A stretch of 26,934 nt of DNA from Hydrogenophaga sp. (GTDB lineage Bacteria; Pseudomonadota; Gammaproteobacteria; Burkholderiales; Burkholderiaceae_C). The notes below the pieces were generated by a model. It had not been told where the DNA came from. It made no database searches and worked only from the letters and a program-made list of their open reading frames with translations. This document shows, piece after piece, positions 7,914 through 14,529 of this stretch. The DNA lies in the NCBI GenBank assembly GCA_020047875.1, contig JAIFNE010000215.1:1-26934 (forward strand), in the 5' to 3' direction. Both the position numbers and the translations under genes were made by a program. Every line of letters begins with the position of its first letter. Position 1 is the first letter of the stretch.

Positions 7914-7922
7914 GCTGGCGCT

Positions 7923-8510
7923 CTAGATCGCGTCGAGCTGCGCGGCTGGTGCAAGGCCAGCGGCCTGAACCAGGGTTGGCAGCAGCCGCTCCAGGCTGTC
8001 GTCTGCCCGAATCAGGGCCATTTGCGCTGGGTTCATGAACGCTTCGGCGGTCGCGTGTTGCAGGAAGCTCAGCAGCCCGTCGTAATAGCCTGCGGTATTC
8101 AGTAGGCCGATCGGTTTGTCGTGGTAGCCGAGCTGGCGCCAGGTCCAGACCTCAAACAGCTCTTCGAAGGTGCCGATACCGCCGGGCAGCGCGAGAAACG
8201 CGTCTGCTCGCTCGGCCATCAGGCGCTTGCGATCGTGCATGTTGTCCACGACATGCAGTTCGGTGCAGTCGTGGTTGGCAAACTCGCGCTCCACCAGCGC
8301 TCTCGGTATGACGCCCACCACGCGTCCACCGGCGGCCAGTGTGGCCTGGGCCACGCAGCCCATCAGGCCACTGCGACCGCCGCCATAGACCAGTTGCCCC
8401 TGGTGTCGGCCGATCCATTCGCCCACCCGTTCGGCCAGTGCGAGGTAGGCGGTGTCGGCACCCGGACGCGAGCCGCAGTAGACGCAAAGAGAAAAAGCGG
8501 GCTGGTTCAT
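7923..8510 (-). CDS. LOG family (TIGR00730) nucleotide 5'-monophosphate phosphoribohydrolase
   Basis: A 195-residue Rossmann-fold enzyme related to plant LONELY GUY proteins, which cleave nucleoside monophosphates (cytokinin riboside phosphates or AMP) to the free base and ribose phosphate. The family motif PGGIGTFEE is at 109-117, and VYGGGRSGLMG at 41-51 supplies the phosphate-binding loop. MHDRKRLM near 91-98 is also conserved. The ATG at 8510 (MNQPAFSLCVYCGSRPG) is chosen because it places the first beta strand correctly. It lies 10 bases downstream of the diacylglycerol kinase gene, as the last gene of a three-gene operon. Whether the product makes cytokinins or only degrades AMP cannot be read from sequence. 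Confidence 0.92.
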   Translation of the reverse strand: MNQPAFSLCVYCGSRPGADTAYLALAERVGEWIGRHQGQLVYGGGRSGLMGCVAQATLAAGGRVVGVIPRALVEREFANHDCTELHVVDNMHDRKRLMAERADAFLALPGGIGTFEELFEVWTWRQLGYHDKPIGLLNTAGYYDGLLSFLQHATAEAFMNPAQMALIRADDSLERLLPTLVQAAGLAPAAQLDAI

Positions 8511-8520
8511 GTTGGTGATC

Positions 8521-8919
8521 TCACATGAAACGCGACCATAGTGCCGCCAGCCAGGTGCCAGCGCACAAGAGAAGACTGAGCAGCACCGCAGCGCTGCCCA
8601 TGTCCTTGGCTCGTTTGGACAGCTCGTGCCATTGAGGCCCAATGCGGTCGACTGCGGACTCAATGCCGGTGTTGAGTAGCTCAACCACCATCACCAGCAG
8701 CACGGTACCGGTCAGCAGCGCGATTTCGATCCATGTCTGGCCGAGCCAGAAGGCGAGTGGCAGCATCACCAGCGCCGCCAGGGCTTCCTGTCGGAATGCT
8801 GTTTCGTCCCAGCCAGCGCGAAAGCCCGAGAGCGAATAGCCAAAAGCGTGGTGCATGCGCGTGAAGCCAGTGCGCAATTTTTGCGCGTTCACCGCTTCGC
8901 GTTCAGATTCGGGTGCCAT
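8521..8919 (-). CDS. dgkA: Diacylglycerol kinase, prokaryotic membrane type
   Basis: An inner-membrane enzyme that phosphorylates diacylglycerol (from membrane-derived oligosaccharide or lipopolysaccharide turnover) back to phosphatidic acid. The 132 residues include three predicted membrane helices. The signature VVELLNTGIESAVDR is at 78-92, with Glu80 at the catalytic position and Glu87 as the probable metal ligand (positions known from the E. coli enzyme). EALAALVMLP at 45-54 covers the first helix. The ATG at 8919 begins MAPESERE. It is the middle gene of the RDD-dgkA-LOG operon, 28 bases after the RDD gene. Confidence 0.94.
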   Translation of the reverse strand: MAPESEREAVNAQKLRTGFTRMHHAFGYSLSGFRAGWDETAFRQEALAALVMLPLAFWLGQTWIEIALLTGTVLLVMVVELLNTGIESAVDRIGPQWHELSKRAKDMGSAAVLLSLLLCAGTWLAALWSRFM

Positions 8920-8947
8920 GTGTGCGTGGTGTGTGTGATGGCAGGGG

Positions 8948-9505
8948 TCAGTGCCACCAGCGCCGGGGCCGGCTCTTGTCTTCGGCTGGTTTGAAATGAA
9001 CGAGGCGTGTTCCTGCCAGTGCGTCGTGCAGAAACTGGCGCTGTGCGTGGAAGCGCGACAGCAGCGCCCAGACCAGCACCCAGCCGATCAGGATCACGGT
9101 GAGTTCTCCGGCCGGGAGTTCGAAATAGCCGCCGGCCGCAAGGGGTGGCAGCAGCCAAAGCCACGACAGCAGGTAGCGCGACAGGGCGCGCGCCTGGCTG
9201 AGCGGATGCCCGGCAGAGTCGACGACTCGGATGTCCCAGGTCTTCATTGCCAAGGTCTGACCCTTGGCCCAGAACCAGATGAAATAGATCCCGAACACCA
9301 CAAACAGGAATGCCTGCTGAAGATGCCGGTTGTCCATCGCGTTGCGGGTCTGGCTCAGGGTGGAAAAGAGGTAGCCGGCGATGAACACCACGCCAAACAG
9401 CAGCATGCCTTCGTAGAGCCAGCAGGCCATGCGGCGCATCAGCGGTGGGGCGGTCAGCCCGACGGTGGGCGCGGTGGCTGGGGAGGCTGTTGGGGCGGCA
9501 GTCAT
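8948..9505 (-). CDS. RDD family integral membrane protein
   Basis: A 185-residue protein with the RDD fold. After a Thr/Ala/Pro-rich N-terminus it reads PPLMRRMACWLYEGMLLFGV, giving the conserved Arg at the start of the first helix. It then has a second helix pair with FGIYFIWFWAKGQTLAMKTW, where the GQTLAMKTW segment is typical of the family, and ends with LLSRFHAQRQFLHDALAGTR, containing the late conserved Asp. The function of RDD proteins is mostly unknown; some are linked to sodium/proton exchange or stress. The ATG at 9505 is chosen over upstream frame extension into the ilvB control region. It is the first gene of the minus-strand operon and divergent from ilvB. Confidence 0.87.
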   Translation of the reverse strand: MTAAPTASPATAPTVGLTAPPLMRRMACWLYEGMLLFGVVFIAGYLFSTLSQTRNAMDNRHLQQAFLFVVFGIYFIWFWAKGQTLAMKTWDIRVVDSAGHPLSQARALSRYLLSWLWLLPPLAAGGYFELPAGELTVILIGWVLVWALLSRFHAQRQFLHDALAGTRLVHFKPAEDKSRPRRWWH

Positions 9506-9632
9506 GTGGTGAGCGGTCTGGCTTGGTCTGCAATTGTCGCATCGCGGTTGCATGGCGCCGGTTGGGCTGGGGCGTCGTGCGCGGTTGAAACGGTGCGCAT
9601 GAGGGTGAGTGTTCCGCTGCCCCAATTCCAGG

Positions 9633-9793
9633 TGCGATAATGTCGGGCTTCGATTCAAAAAGGCAAACGGGTCAAGGTCCGGCGGGGTATGTGTCCGCTC
9701 ATGTCCTTGGCCTCAAGTTCCAACACCGCTTCACAAGAGTGGGTGAAGGAGCACCCAAGGTATTTCGTCAGAGAAATTCTCGAAAGGTTCATC
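9633..9793 (+). promoter_or_regulatory. Probable ilvB promoter and structured 5' leader
   Basis: The divergent gap before ilvB is 288 bases. TGCGATAAT at 9633-9641 is a good extended -10; no strong -35 is visible. The transcript would then carry a leader of about 145 bases. It can fold: CCTTGG at 9705-9710 with CCAAGG at 9755-9760, enclosing CTTCAC at 9729-9734 with GTGAAG at 9743-9748. No leucine, valine or isoleucine-rich leader peptide and no T-rich terminator were seen. AAAGG precedes the ilvB ATG at 9794. Confidence 0.5.
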
Positions 9794-11569
9794 ATGGAAA
9801 TCAACAAGGCCGAACTGGCCTCAGCCGCAGCCGCCAGTGGCGGTGTCCCGCAAGAGTTGCGTGGTGGCGAAATTCTCGTCAAGGCCTTGCAGGCCGAGGG
9901 TGTGAAGTACCTCTGGGGCTATCCCGGTGGTGCGGTGCTCCACATTTACGACGCGTTCTACAAGCAAGACACGATTCAGCATGTGCTGGTGCGCCATGAG
10001 CAGGCCGCTGTGCACGCAGCCGACGGCTATGCCCGCGCCACTGGCGAGGTGGGTGTGGCCCTGGTGACATCCGGCCCCGGTGTCACCAACGCGGTGACCG
10101 GCATCGCCACGGCCTACATGGACAGCATTCCGATGGTGATCATCACCGGGCAGGTGCCCACGGCCGCCATCGGCCTGGACGCCTTCCAGGAGTGCGACAC
10201 GGTCGGCATCACCCGACCCATCGTCAAGCACAACTTCCTGGTGAAGGACGCGCGCGACATGGCGATGGTGATGAAGAAAGCGTTTCACATTGCCCGCACC
10301 GGAAGACCCGGCCCAGTGGTGGTCGATATTCCGAAGGACGTGTCCTTCAACAAGGTGCCCTACACCGGCTACCCCGAGTCGGTCGAAATGCGTTCCTACA
10401 ACCCGGTGCGCAAGGGACATGGCGGCCAGATCCGCAAGGCCTTGCAGTTGCTGCTCAGTGCCAAGCGTCCGTACATCTACACCGGCGGCGGCGTGCTGCT
10501 GGGCAATGCGGTGCAGGAGCTGCGTACCCTTGTCGATCTGCTCGGCTATCCGGTCACCAACACCTTGATGGGTCTTGGCGCTTACCCGGCCTCAGACAGA
10601 AAATTCCTTGGCATGCTGGGCATGCACGGCACCGTTGAAGCCAACAACGCGATGCAGAACTGTGACGTGCTGCTGGCGGTGGGCGCGCGGTTTGATGATC
10701 GGGTGATTGGCAACCCCAAGCATTTCGCGCAGAACGAACGCAAGATCATCCACATCGACATCGACCCGTCGAGTATTTCCAAGCGGGTCAAGGTGGATAT
10801 ACCCATCGTTGGCGACGTGAAGGACGTGCTGACCGAGCTGATCAATATGGTGCGCGAGACCACGACCCGCATGGACGCTCAGGCGCTCTCGGGCTGGTGG
10901 TCGACCATCGAGGCATGGCGCTCCAAGGACTGCCTGAAGTACGACCGCGGCAACGGCGACGTGATCAAGCCGCAGTATGTGGTCGAGACCCTGTGGGACA
11001 TGACCAAAGACGTGGAGACATACATCACGTCCGATGTCGGCCAGCACCAGATGTGGGCTGCGCAGTACTACCGGTTTGACGAGCCGCGCCGCTGGATCAA
11101 CTCGGGGGGCCTGGGCACCATGGGTGTGGGCATTCCCTACGCCATGGGCATCAAGCTGGCCAAGCCCGACGCCGAGGTGTTCTGCGTTACCGGTGAAGGC
11201 TCGGTTCAGATGTGCATTCAGGAGCTTTCTACCTGCCTGCAGTACAACACGCCGATCAAGATCTGCGCGCTGAACAACCGCTACCTCGGCATGGTTCGGC
11301 AGTGGCAGGAAATCGATTACGAAGGCCGGTACAGCCACAGCTACATGGATGCGCTGCCGAACTTCGTCAAGCTGGCTGAGGCCTACGGCCACGTGGGCAT
11401 GCTGATCGAGCGGCCGCAGGACGTGGAGCCTGCGCTGCGCGAGGCGCGCAAGCTCAAGGACCGCACCGTTTTCATGGATTTCCGCACCGATCCCACCGAA
11501 AACGTGTTCCCCATGGTCAAGGCCGGCAAGGGCATCACCGAGATGCTGTTGGGCGCCGAAGACCTTTGA
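9794..11569 (+). CDS. ilvB: Acetolactate synthase, large catalytic subunit (biosynthetic)
   Basis: A thiamine-diphosphate enzyme that joins two pyruvates, or pyruvate and 2-oxobutyrate, as the first common step of valine/leucine/isoleucine synthesis. It has 591 residues, normal for the family. Catalytic Glu69 sits in RHEQAAVHAADGYARATG, the FAD/substrate region includes GQVPTAAIGLDAFQE, and the cofactor motif near the C-terminus reads GEGSVQMCIQELST followed by NNRYLGMVRQWQ. GEGS replaces the more common GDGS, a conservative change I believe is usual in this group. The start at 9794 has AAAGG 9 bases upstream; an in-frame ATG at 9689 is rejected. ilvH follows after 114 bases. Confidence 0.97.
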   Translation: MEINKAELASAAAASGGVPQELRGGEILVKALQAEGVKYLWGYPGGAVLHIYDAFYKQDTIQHVLVRHEQAAVHAADGYARATGEVGVALVTSGPGVTNAVTGIATAYMDSIPMVIITGQVPTAAIGLDAFQECDTVGITRPIVKHNFLVKDARDMAMVMKKAFHIARTGRPGPVVVDIPKDVSFNKVPYTGYPESVEMRSYNPVRKGHGGQIRKALQLLLSAKRPYIYTGGGVLLGNAVQELRTLVDLLGYPVTNTLMGLGAYPASDRKFLGMLGMHGTVEANNAMQNCDVLLAVGARFDDRVIGNPKHFAQNERKIIHIDIDPSSISKRVKVDIPIVGDVKDVLTELINMVRETTTRMDAQALSGWWSTIEAWRSKDCLKYDRGNGDVIKPQYVVETLWDMTKDVETYITSDVGQHQMWAAQYYRFDEPRRWINSGGLGTMGVGIPYAMGIKLAKPDAEVFCVTGEGSVQMCIQELSTCLQYNTPIKICALNNRYLGMVRQWQEIDYEGRYSHSYMDALPNFVKLAEAYGHVGMLIERPQDVEPALREARKLKDRTVFMDFRTDPTENVFPMVKAGKGITEMLLGAEDL

Positions 11570-11578
11570 CCCCTTTCT

Positions 11579-11683
11579 CCACCCGCGGCACGCCGCTGCG
11601 GGTGGCCCCCGACGAATCTATTTGCAGCCAAGCCCGCGCATTACCGTGCGCGGGGGAGGGCTCAGAAAAGAGGAATCTTTCTC
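11579..11683 (+). promoter_or_regulatory. Structured leader between ilvB and ilvH (candidate cis-regulatory RNA)
   Basis: Two strong hairpins occupy the gap: CCACCCGC (11579-11586) with GCGGGTGG (11598-11605), and CCCGCGCA (11633-11640) with TGCGCGGG (11647-11654), loop TTACCG. A third weak pairing, GAAAAG with CTTTC, would hide the GAGGA ribosome site just before the ilvH ATG. A Betaproteobacterial RNA motif named after ilvH has been described; location and taxon fit, but no covariance search could be run. Neither hairpin is followed by a T tract. Confidence 0.6.
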
Positions 11684-12175
11684 ATGAAACACATCATTGC
11701 TGTCTTGCTCGAAAACGAGGCCGGTGCGCTCTCGCGCGTGGTTGGTCTGTTCTCGGCCCGTGGTTACAACATCGAATCGCTCACCGTGGCGCCCACGGAA
11801 GACCCCTCGCTCTCCCGCATGACGATTCAGACCGCAGGGTCCGACGACGTGATCGAGCAGATCACCAAGCACCTCAACCGCCTGATCGAGGTGGTGAAGG
11901 TGGTCGATCTCACCGAAGGCGCTTACACCGAGCGCGAACTGATGCTGGTCAAGGTGCGCGCGGTGGGCAAGGAGCGCGAGGAAATGAAGCGCATGGCGGA
12001 CATTTTTCGGGGTCGCGTGATCGACGTGACCGAGAAGAGTTACACCATCGAGCTCACCGGCGATCAGACCAAGAACGACGCGTTTCTGGAGGCGATCGAC
12101 CGCAGCGCGATCCTGGAGACGGTGCGCACCGGTGCCTGCGGCATTGGCCGTGGTGAGAGAATACTGCGCGTTTGA
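11684..12175 (+). CDS. ilvH: Acetolactate synthase, small regulatory subunit
   Basis: The regulatory partner of IlvB; it activates the enzyme and gives valine feedback inhibition. The 163 residues start with an ACT domain, MKHIIAVLLENEAGALSRVV and FSARGYNIESLTV (about 2-75). The C-terminal domain (about 80-163) includes RELMLVKV, FRGRVIDV and the family ending GRGERILRV. The length is normal. GAGGA lies about 10 bases before the ATG and may be hidden in a local hairpin. It lies between ilvB and ilvC in the usual order. Confidence 0.97.
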   Translation: MKHIIAVLLENEAGALSRVVGLFSARGYNIESLTVAPTEDPSLSRMTIQTAGSDDVIEQITKHLNRLIEVVKVVDLTEGAYTERELMLVKVRAVGKEREEMKRMADIFRGRVIDVTEKSYTIELTGDQTKNDAFLEAIDRSAILETVRTGACGIGRGERILRV

Positions 12176-12191
12176 TTCAGCCCACTCCTGC

Positions 12192-12295
12192 GCCGCTTTG
12201 CGGCTTCCCCTCAAGGGGACGACGCCAGTGGCCCGGCAAAGCCGGTTCCACGGCGTCTGCCGGAATATTCACCCCCTCATGCCACGGTATGTGGC
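12192..12295. repeat. Intergenic repeat element with four hairpins between ilvH and ilvC
   Basis: The 147-base gap holds GCCGC-TTT-GCGGC at 12192-12204, CCCCTCAAGGGG at 12207-12218, and a larger hairpin with GACGCCAGTGG (12221-12231) against CCACGGCGTC (12248-12257), one bulged A, capped by CCGGC-AAA-GCCGG (12233-12245). GCCAC-GGTAT-GTGGC follows at 12281-12295. The composition is that of a dispersed Comamonadaceae intergenic repeat (recognised from memory). It is probably transcribed within the operon and may affect mRNA stability. Confidence 0.75.
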
Positions 12296-12322
12296 CCCTC
12301 TTAATTTGAACCGGAGTACTCC

Positions 12323-13336
12323 ATGAAAGTTTTCTACGACAAAGACTGCGACCTGAGCCTGATCAAGGGCAAGACCGTGGCCATCATTGGCTATGGTTCG
12401 CAAGGCCACGCCCACGCGCAAAACCTGAACGACAGCGGCGTGAAGGTCGTGGTCGGTCTGCGCAAGGGTGGTGCCTCCTGGGACAAGGTTGGCAAGGCCG
12501 GCCTGACCGTGATGGAGGTGAACGACGCGGTCAAAGCCGCTGACGTGGTCATGATCCTGCTGCCTGACGAAAACATCGCCGCGGTTTACAAAGAGATCGA
12601 GCCGAGCCTGAAGCAGGGCGCTTCGCTCGCTTTCGCCCACGGCTTCAACGTGCACTACAACCAGGTGGTCCCACGCGCTGACCTCGACGTCTGGATGGTC
12701 GCACCAAAAGCCCCCGGCCACACCGTGCGCAACACCTACACCCAGGGTGGCGGTGTGCCCCACCTGGTGGCGGTCCACCAGGATAAAAGCGGCAGGGCGC
12801 GCGACCTGGCCCTTTCCTACGCCATGGCCAACGGCGGTGGCAAGGCCGGCATCATCGAAACCAACTTCAAGGAAGAGACCGAGACCGACCTGTTCGGCGA
12901 GCAGGCTGTGCTGTGCGGTGGTGCCGTTGAGCTGATCAAGATGGGTTACGAGACGCTGGTCGAAGCGGGCTATGCGCCCGAGATGGCCTACTTCGAGTGC
13001 TTGCACGAGCTCAAGCTGATCGTGGACCTGATCTACGAAGGCGGCATCGCCAACATGAACTACTCGATTTCGAACAACGCCGAATTCGGTGAGTACGTGA
13101 CCGGTCCCGAGGTGATCAACGAAGAGTCCCGCAAGGCGATGCGCAATGCCCTCAAGCGCATCCAGAACGGCGACTACGCCAAGATGTTCATCCAGGAAGG
13201 CCGCCTGAACTACCCGAGCATGACGGCTCGCCGTCGCAACACCGCCGATCACCAGATCGAGGTGGTGGGTGCCCAGCTGCGTGCCATGATGCCCTGGATC
13301 GCCAAGAACAAGCTGGTCGATCAGACCCGCAACTGA
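12323..13336 (+). CDS. ilvC: Ketol-acid reductoisomerase (NADP+), class I
   Basis: This enzyme isomerises and reduces acetolactate or acetohydroxybutyrate, the second step of branched-chain amino acid synthesis. It has 337 residues, the short class I form. The NADPH-binding loop GYGSQGHAHA starts at residue 23. MVAPKAPGHTVR is the conserved mid-protein motif, ETDLFGEQAVLCGG carries metal-binding acidic residues, and EGGIANMNYSISNNAEFGE is diagnostic of the knotted C-terminal domain. The start at 12323 has a GGAG ribosome site about 8 bases upstream. A terminator-like hairpin follows before pssA. Confidence 0.98.
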   Translation: MKVFYDKDCDLSLIKGKTVAIIGYGSQGHAHAQNLNDSGVKVVVGLRKGGASWDKVGKAGLTVMEVNDAVKAADVVMILLPDENIAAVYKEIEPSLKQGASLAFAHGFNVHYNQVVPRADLDVWMVAPKAPGHTVRNTYTQGGGVPHLVAVHQDKSGRARDLALSYAMANGGGKAGIIETNFKEETETDLFGEQAVLCGGAVELIKMGYETLVEAGYAPEMAYFECLHELKLIVDLIYEGGIANMNYSISNNAEFGEYVTGPEVINEESRKAMRNALKRIQNGDYAKMFIQEGRLNYPSMTARRRNTADHQIEVVGAQLRAMMPWIAKNKLVDQTRN

Positions 13337-13371
13337 TCGGCCCTTTTCGCCGTGCAGGCGAAGACACCCGG

Positions 13372-13400
13372 CAGGCCACCTTGGTGGCCTGTTTCGCTTT
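13372..13400 (+). terminator. Terminator-like hairpin after ilvC
   Basis: CAGGCCACC (13372-13380) pairs perfectly with GGTGGCCTG (13383-13391) around a two-base loop, so the apical pair must open. An interrupted T tract, TTTCGCTTT, follows. It lies 36 bases after the ilvC stop and probably ends or reduces transcription into pssA. Confidence 0.65.
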
Positions 13401-13482
13401 CAGGTCCCGGTGGCTGGCTTACACTGGACCAAACAACCAGGCTCAGCCCGTGCTGCCACGGGTTGCGCTCCACAGGACAGCC

Positions 13483-14292
13483 ATGCACGACGGAACCGAT
13501 ACAGACCACGAGCCGCAAAGCGAACCCCGCAAGCGCGTCAAAGGCATCTACATGGTGCCTAACATGATCACACTGGCTGCCTTGTTCGGTGGCTTCTACG
13601 CCATCGTCATGGCGATGAACGGGCGCTTCGAACTGGCCACCGTGGCGATCTTCGTGTCCATGGTGCTCGACAGTCTGGACGGGCGGGTGGCGCGCATGAC
13701 GAACACCCAGAGCGCGTTTGGCGAGCAGATGGATTCGCTGTCGGACATGGTCTCCTTTGGTGCTGCGCCCGCCCTCGTGGCTTACATCTGGGCGCTCAGC
13801 ACGCTGGGGCGTTGGGGCTGGATTGCTGCCTTCGTGTACTGCGCGTGCGCGGCACTGCGTCTGGCCCGTTTCAACGTGAACACCGGTGTGGTGGACAAAC
13901 GCTACTTCCAGGGCTTGCCGTCTCCCGCGGCTGCGGCCCTGGTGGCGGGTTTCATCTGGCTGATGACAGACCTTGAGTACGCGGCAACGGATGTGCGCTG
14001 GGCGATTTTTGCCATCACCTTGTTTGCAGGCCTGACCATGGTCACCAATGTGCCGTTTTACAGCTTCAAGGACCTCAGCTTGAAGAAGAGCGTGCCGTTT
14101 GCGTCCATCGTACTGGTGGCGCTGGGCATAGCCGTGATCAACATTCACCCGCCGACGGTGGTGTTTGCCTTGTTCGTGGTGTACGGATTGTCGGGCTACG
14201 CGATCTACGGTTGGCGCAGGGCCAAGGGGCGGCACACCAGCGTGATCAGCATGTCCACCGACGAGCCAGAAGAGCGGGGCCTGCACGAATAA
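13483..14292 (+). CDS. pssA: CDP-diacylglycerol--serine O-phosphatidyltransferase
   Basis: An integral membrane enzyme that makes phosphatidylserine from CDP-diacylglycerol and serine, the precursor of phosphatidylethanolamine. The 269-residue protein has the CDP-alcohol phosphatidyltransferase motif DG-x2-AR-x8-G-x3-D-x3-D at 66-88 (Asp66, Gly67, Ala70, Arg71, Gly80, Asp84, Asp88), and several membrane helices. The start MHDGTDTDH at 13483 has AGGA about 8 bases upstream and is followed by the typical RVKGIYMVPNMITLAALF. Placement between ilvC and leuA is common in Burkholderiales. psd, the decarboxylase for its product, is not in the window. The last 30 residues are charged and not conserved. 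Confidence 0.95.
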   Translation: MHDGTDTDHEPQSEPRKRVKGIYMVPNMITLAALFGGFYAIVMAMNGRFELATVAIFVSMVLDSLDGRVARMTNTQSAFGEQMDSLSDMVSFGAAPALVAYIWALSTLGRWGWIAAFVYCACAALRLARFNVNTGVVDKRYFQGLPSPAAAALVAGFIWLMTDLEYAATDVRWAIFAITLFAGLTMVTNVPFYSFKDLSLKKSVPFASIVLVALGIAVINIHPPTVVFALFVVYGLSGYAIYGWRRAKGRHTSVISMSTDEPEERGLHE

Positions 14293-14366
14293 GGCCATGG
14301 TCACCAATGATGTCCATGGGTTTTTCTCATCGGGCCGCGCCGATGCTTTGTGATACATTGATCCGC

Positions 14367-14423
14367 ATGTTCTCAACAGTTTTCGCGCTACTACGGGGTG
14401 TCCTTCACGGGCATGTGTGGTAG
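14367..14423 (+). CDS. Putative leu leader peptide (18 residues)
   Basis: A short frame, MFSTVFALLRGVLHGHVW, ends 106 bases before leuA. It has three leucines, two of them adjacent and written CTA CTA (14388-14393), a codon that is rare in a genome of this composition. Those codons sit inside the 5' arm of a stem (14385-14393), and a terminator lies downstream, the layout of a classical ribosome-mediated attenuator. No clear Shine-Dalgarno site precedes the ATG. A weak -10-like TACATT at 14354-14359 would put the transcript start almost at the ATG, so leaderless translation is possible. That is inference. Confidence 0.62.
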   Translation: MFSTVFALLRGVLHGHVW

Positions 14424-14481
14424 CGCGCGAGCGAATATCCCCAACGGCCCGTTTGCACCCGCAGCGGGCCGTTTTCATTTT
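14385..14481 (+). promoter_or_regulatory. leuA transcription attenuator: leader stem, antiterminator and terminator
   Basis: Segment 1, GCGCTACTA (14385-14393), pairs with TGGTAGCGC (14418-14426) through 9 pairs, one a G-U. The terminator is AACGGCCCG (14443-14451) with CGGGCCGTT (14465-14473), followed by TTTTCATTTT. ACGGGC (14407-14412), in the leader-peptide loop, can pair with GCCCGT (14447-14452) and so break the terminator. A ribosome stalled at the CTA codons would free this antiterminator. The pairings are seen in the sequence; the mechanism follows E. coli leuL. Confidence 0.75.
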
Positions 14482-14529
14482 GGGCTGTGGGTTGTTCCCC
14501 GCCCTTTCAGGCAGTTATCGGAGAGTCCC

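Noticed and set aside
9689..9793. Upstream in-frame extension of ilvB from an ATG at 9689
   Set aside because: It lacks family similarity and a ribosome site, while the ATG at 9794 has AAAGG upstream and gives normal length.
14398..14529. Upstream in-frame extension of leuA
   Set aside because: It runs through the terminator of the attenuator and has no similarity to LeuA; the ATG at 14530 has a good ribosome site.
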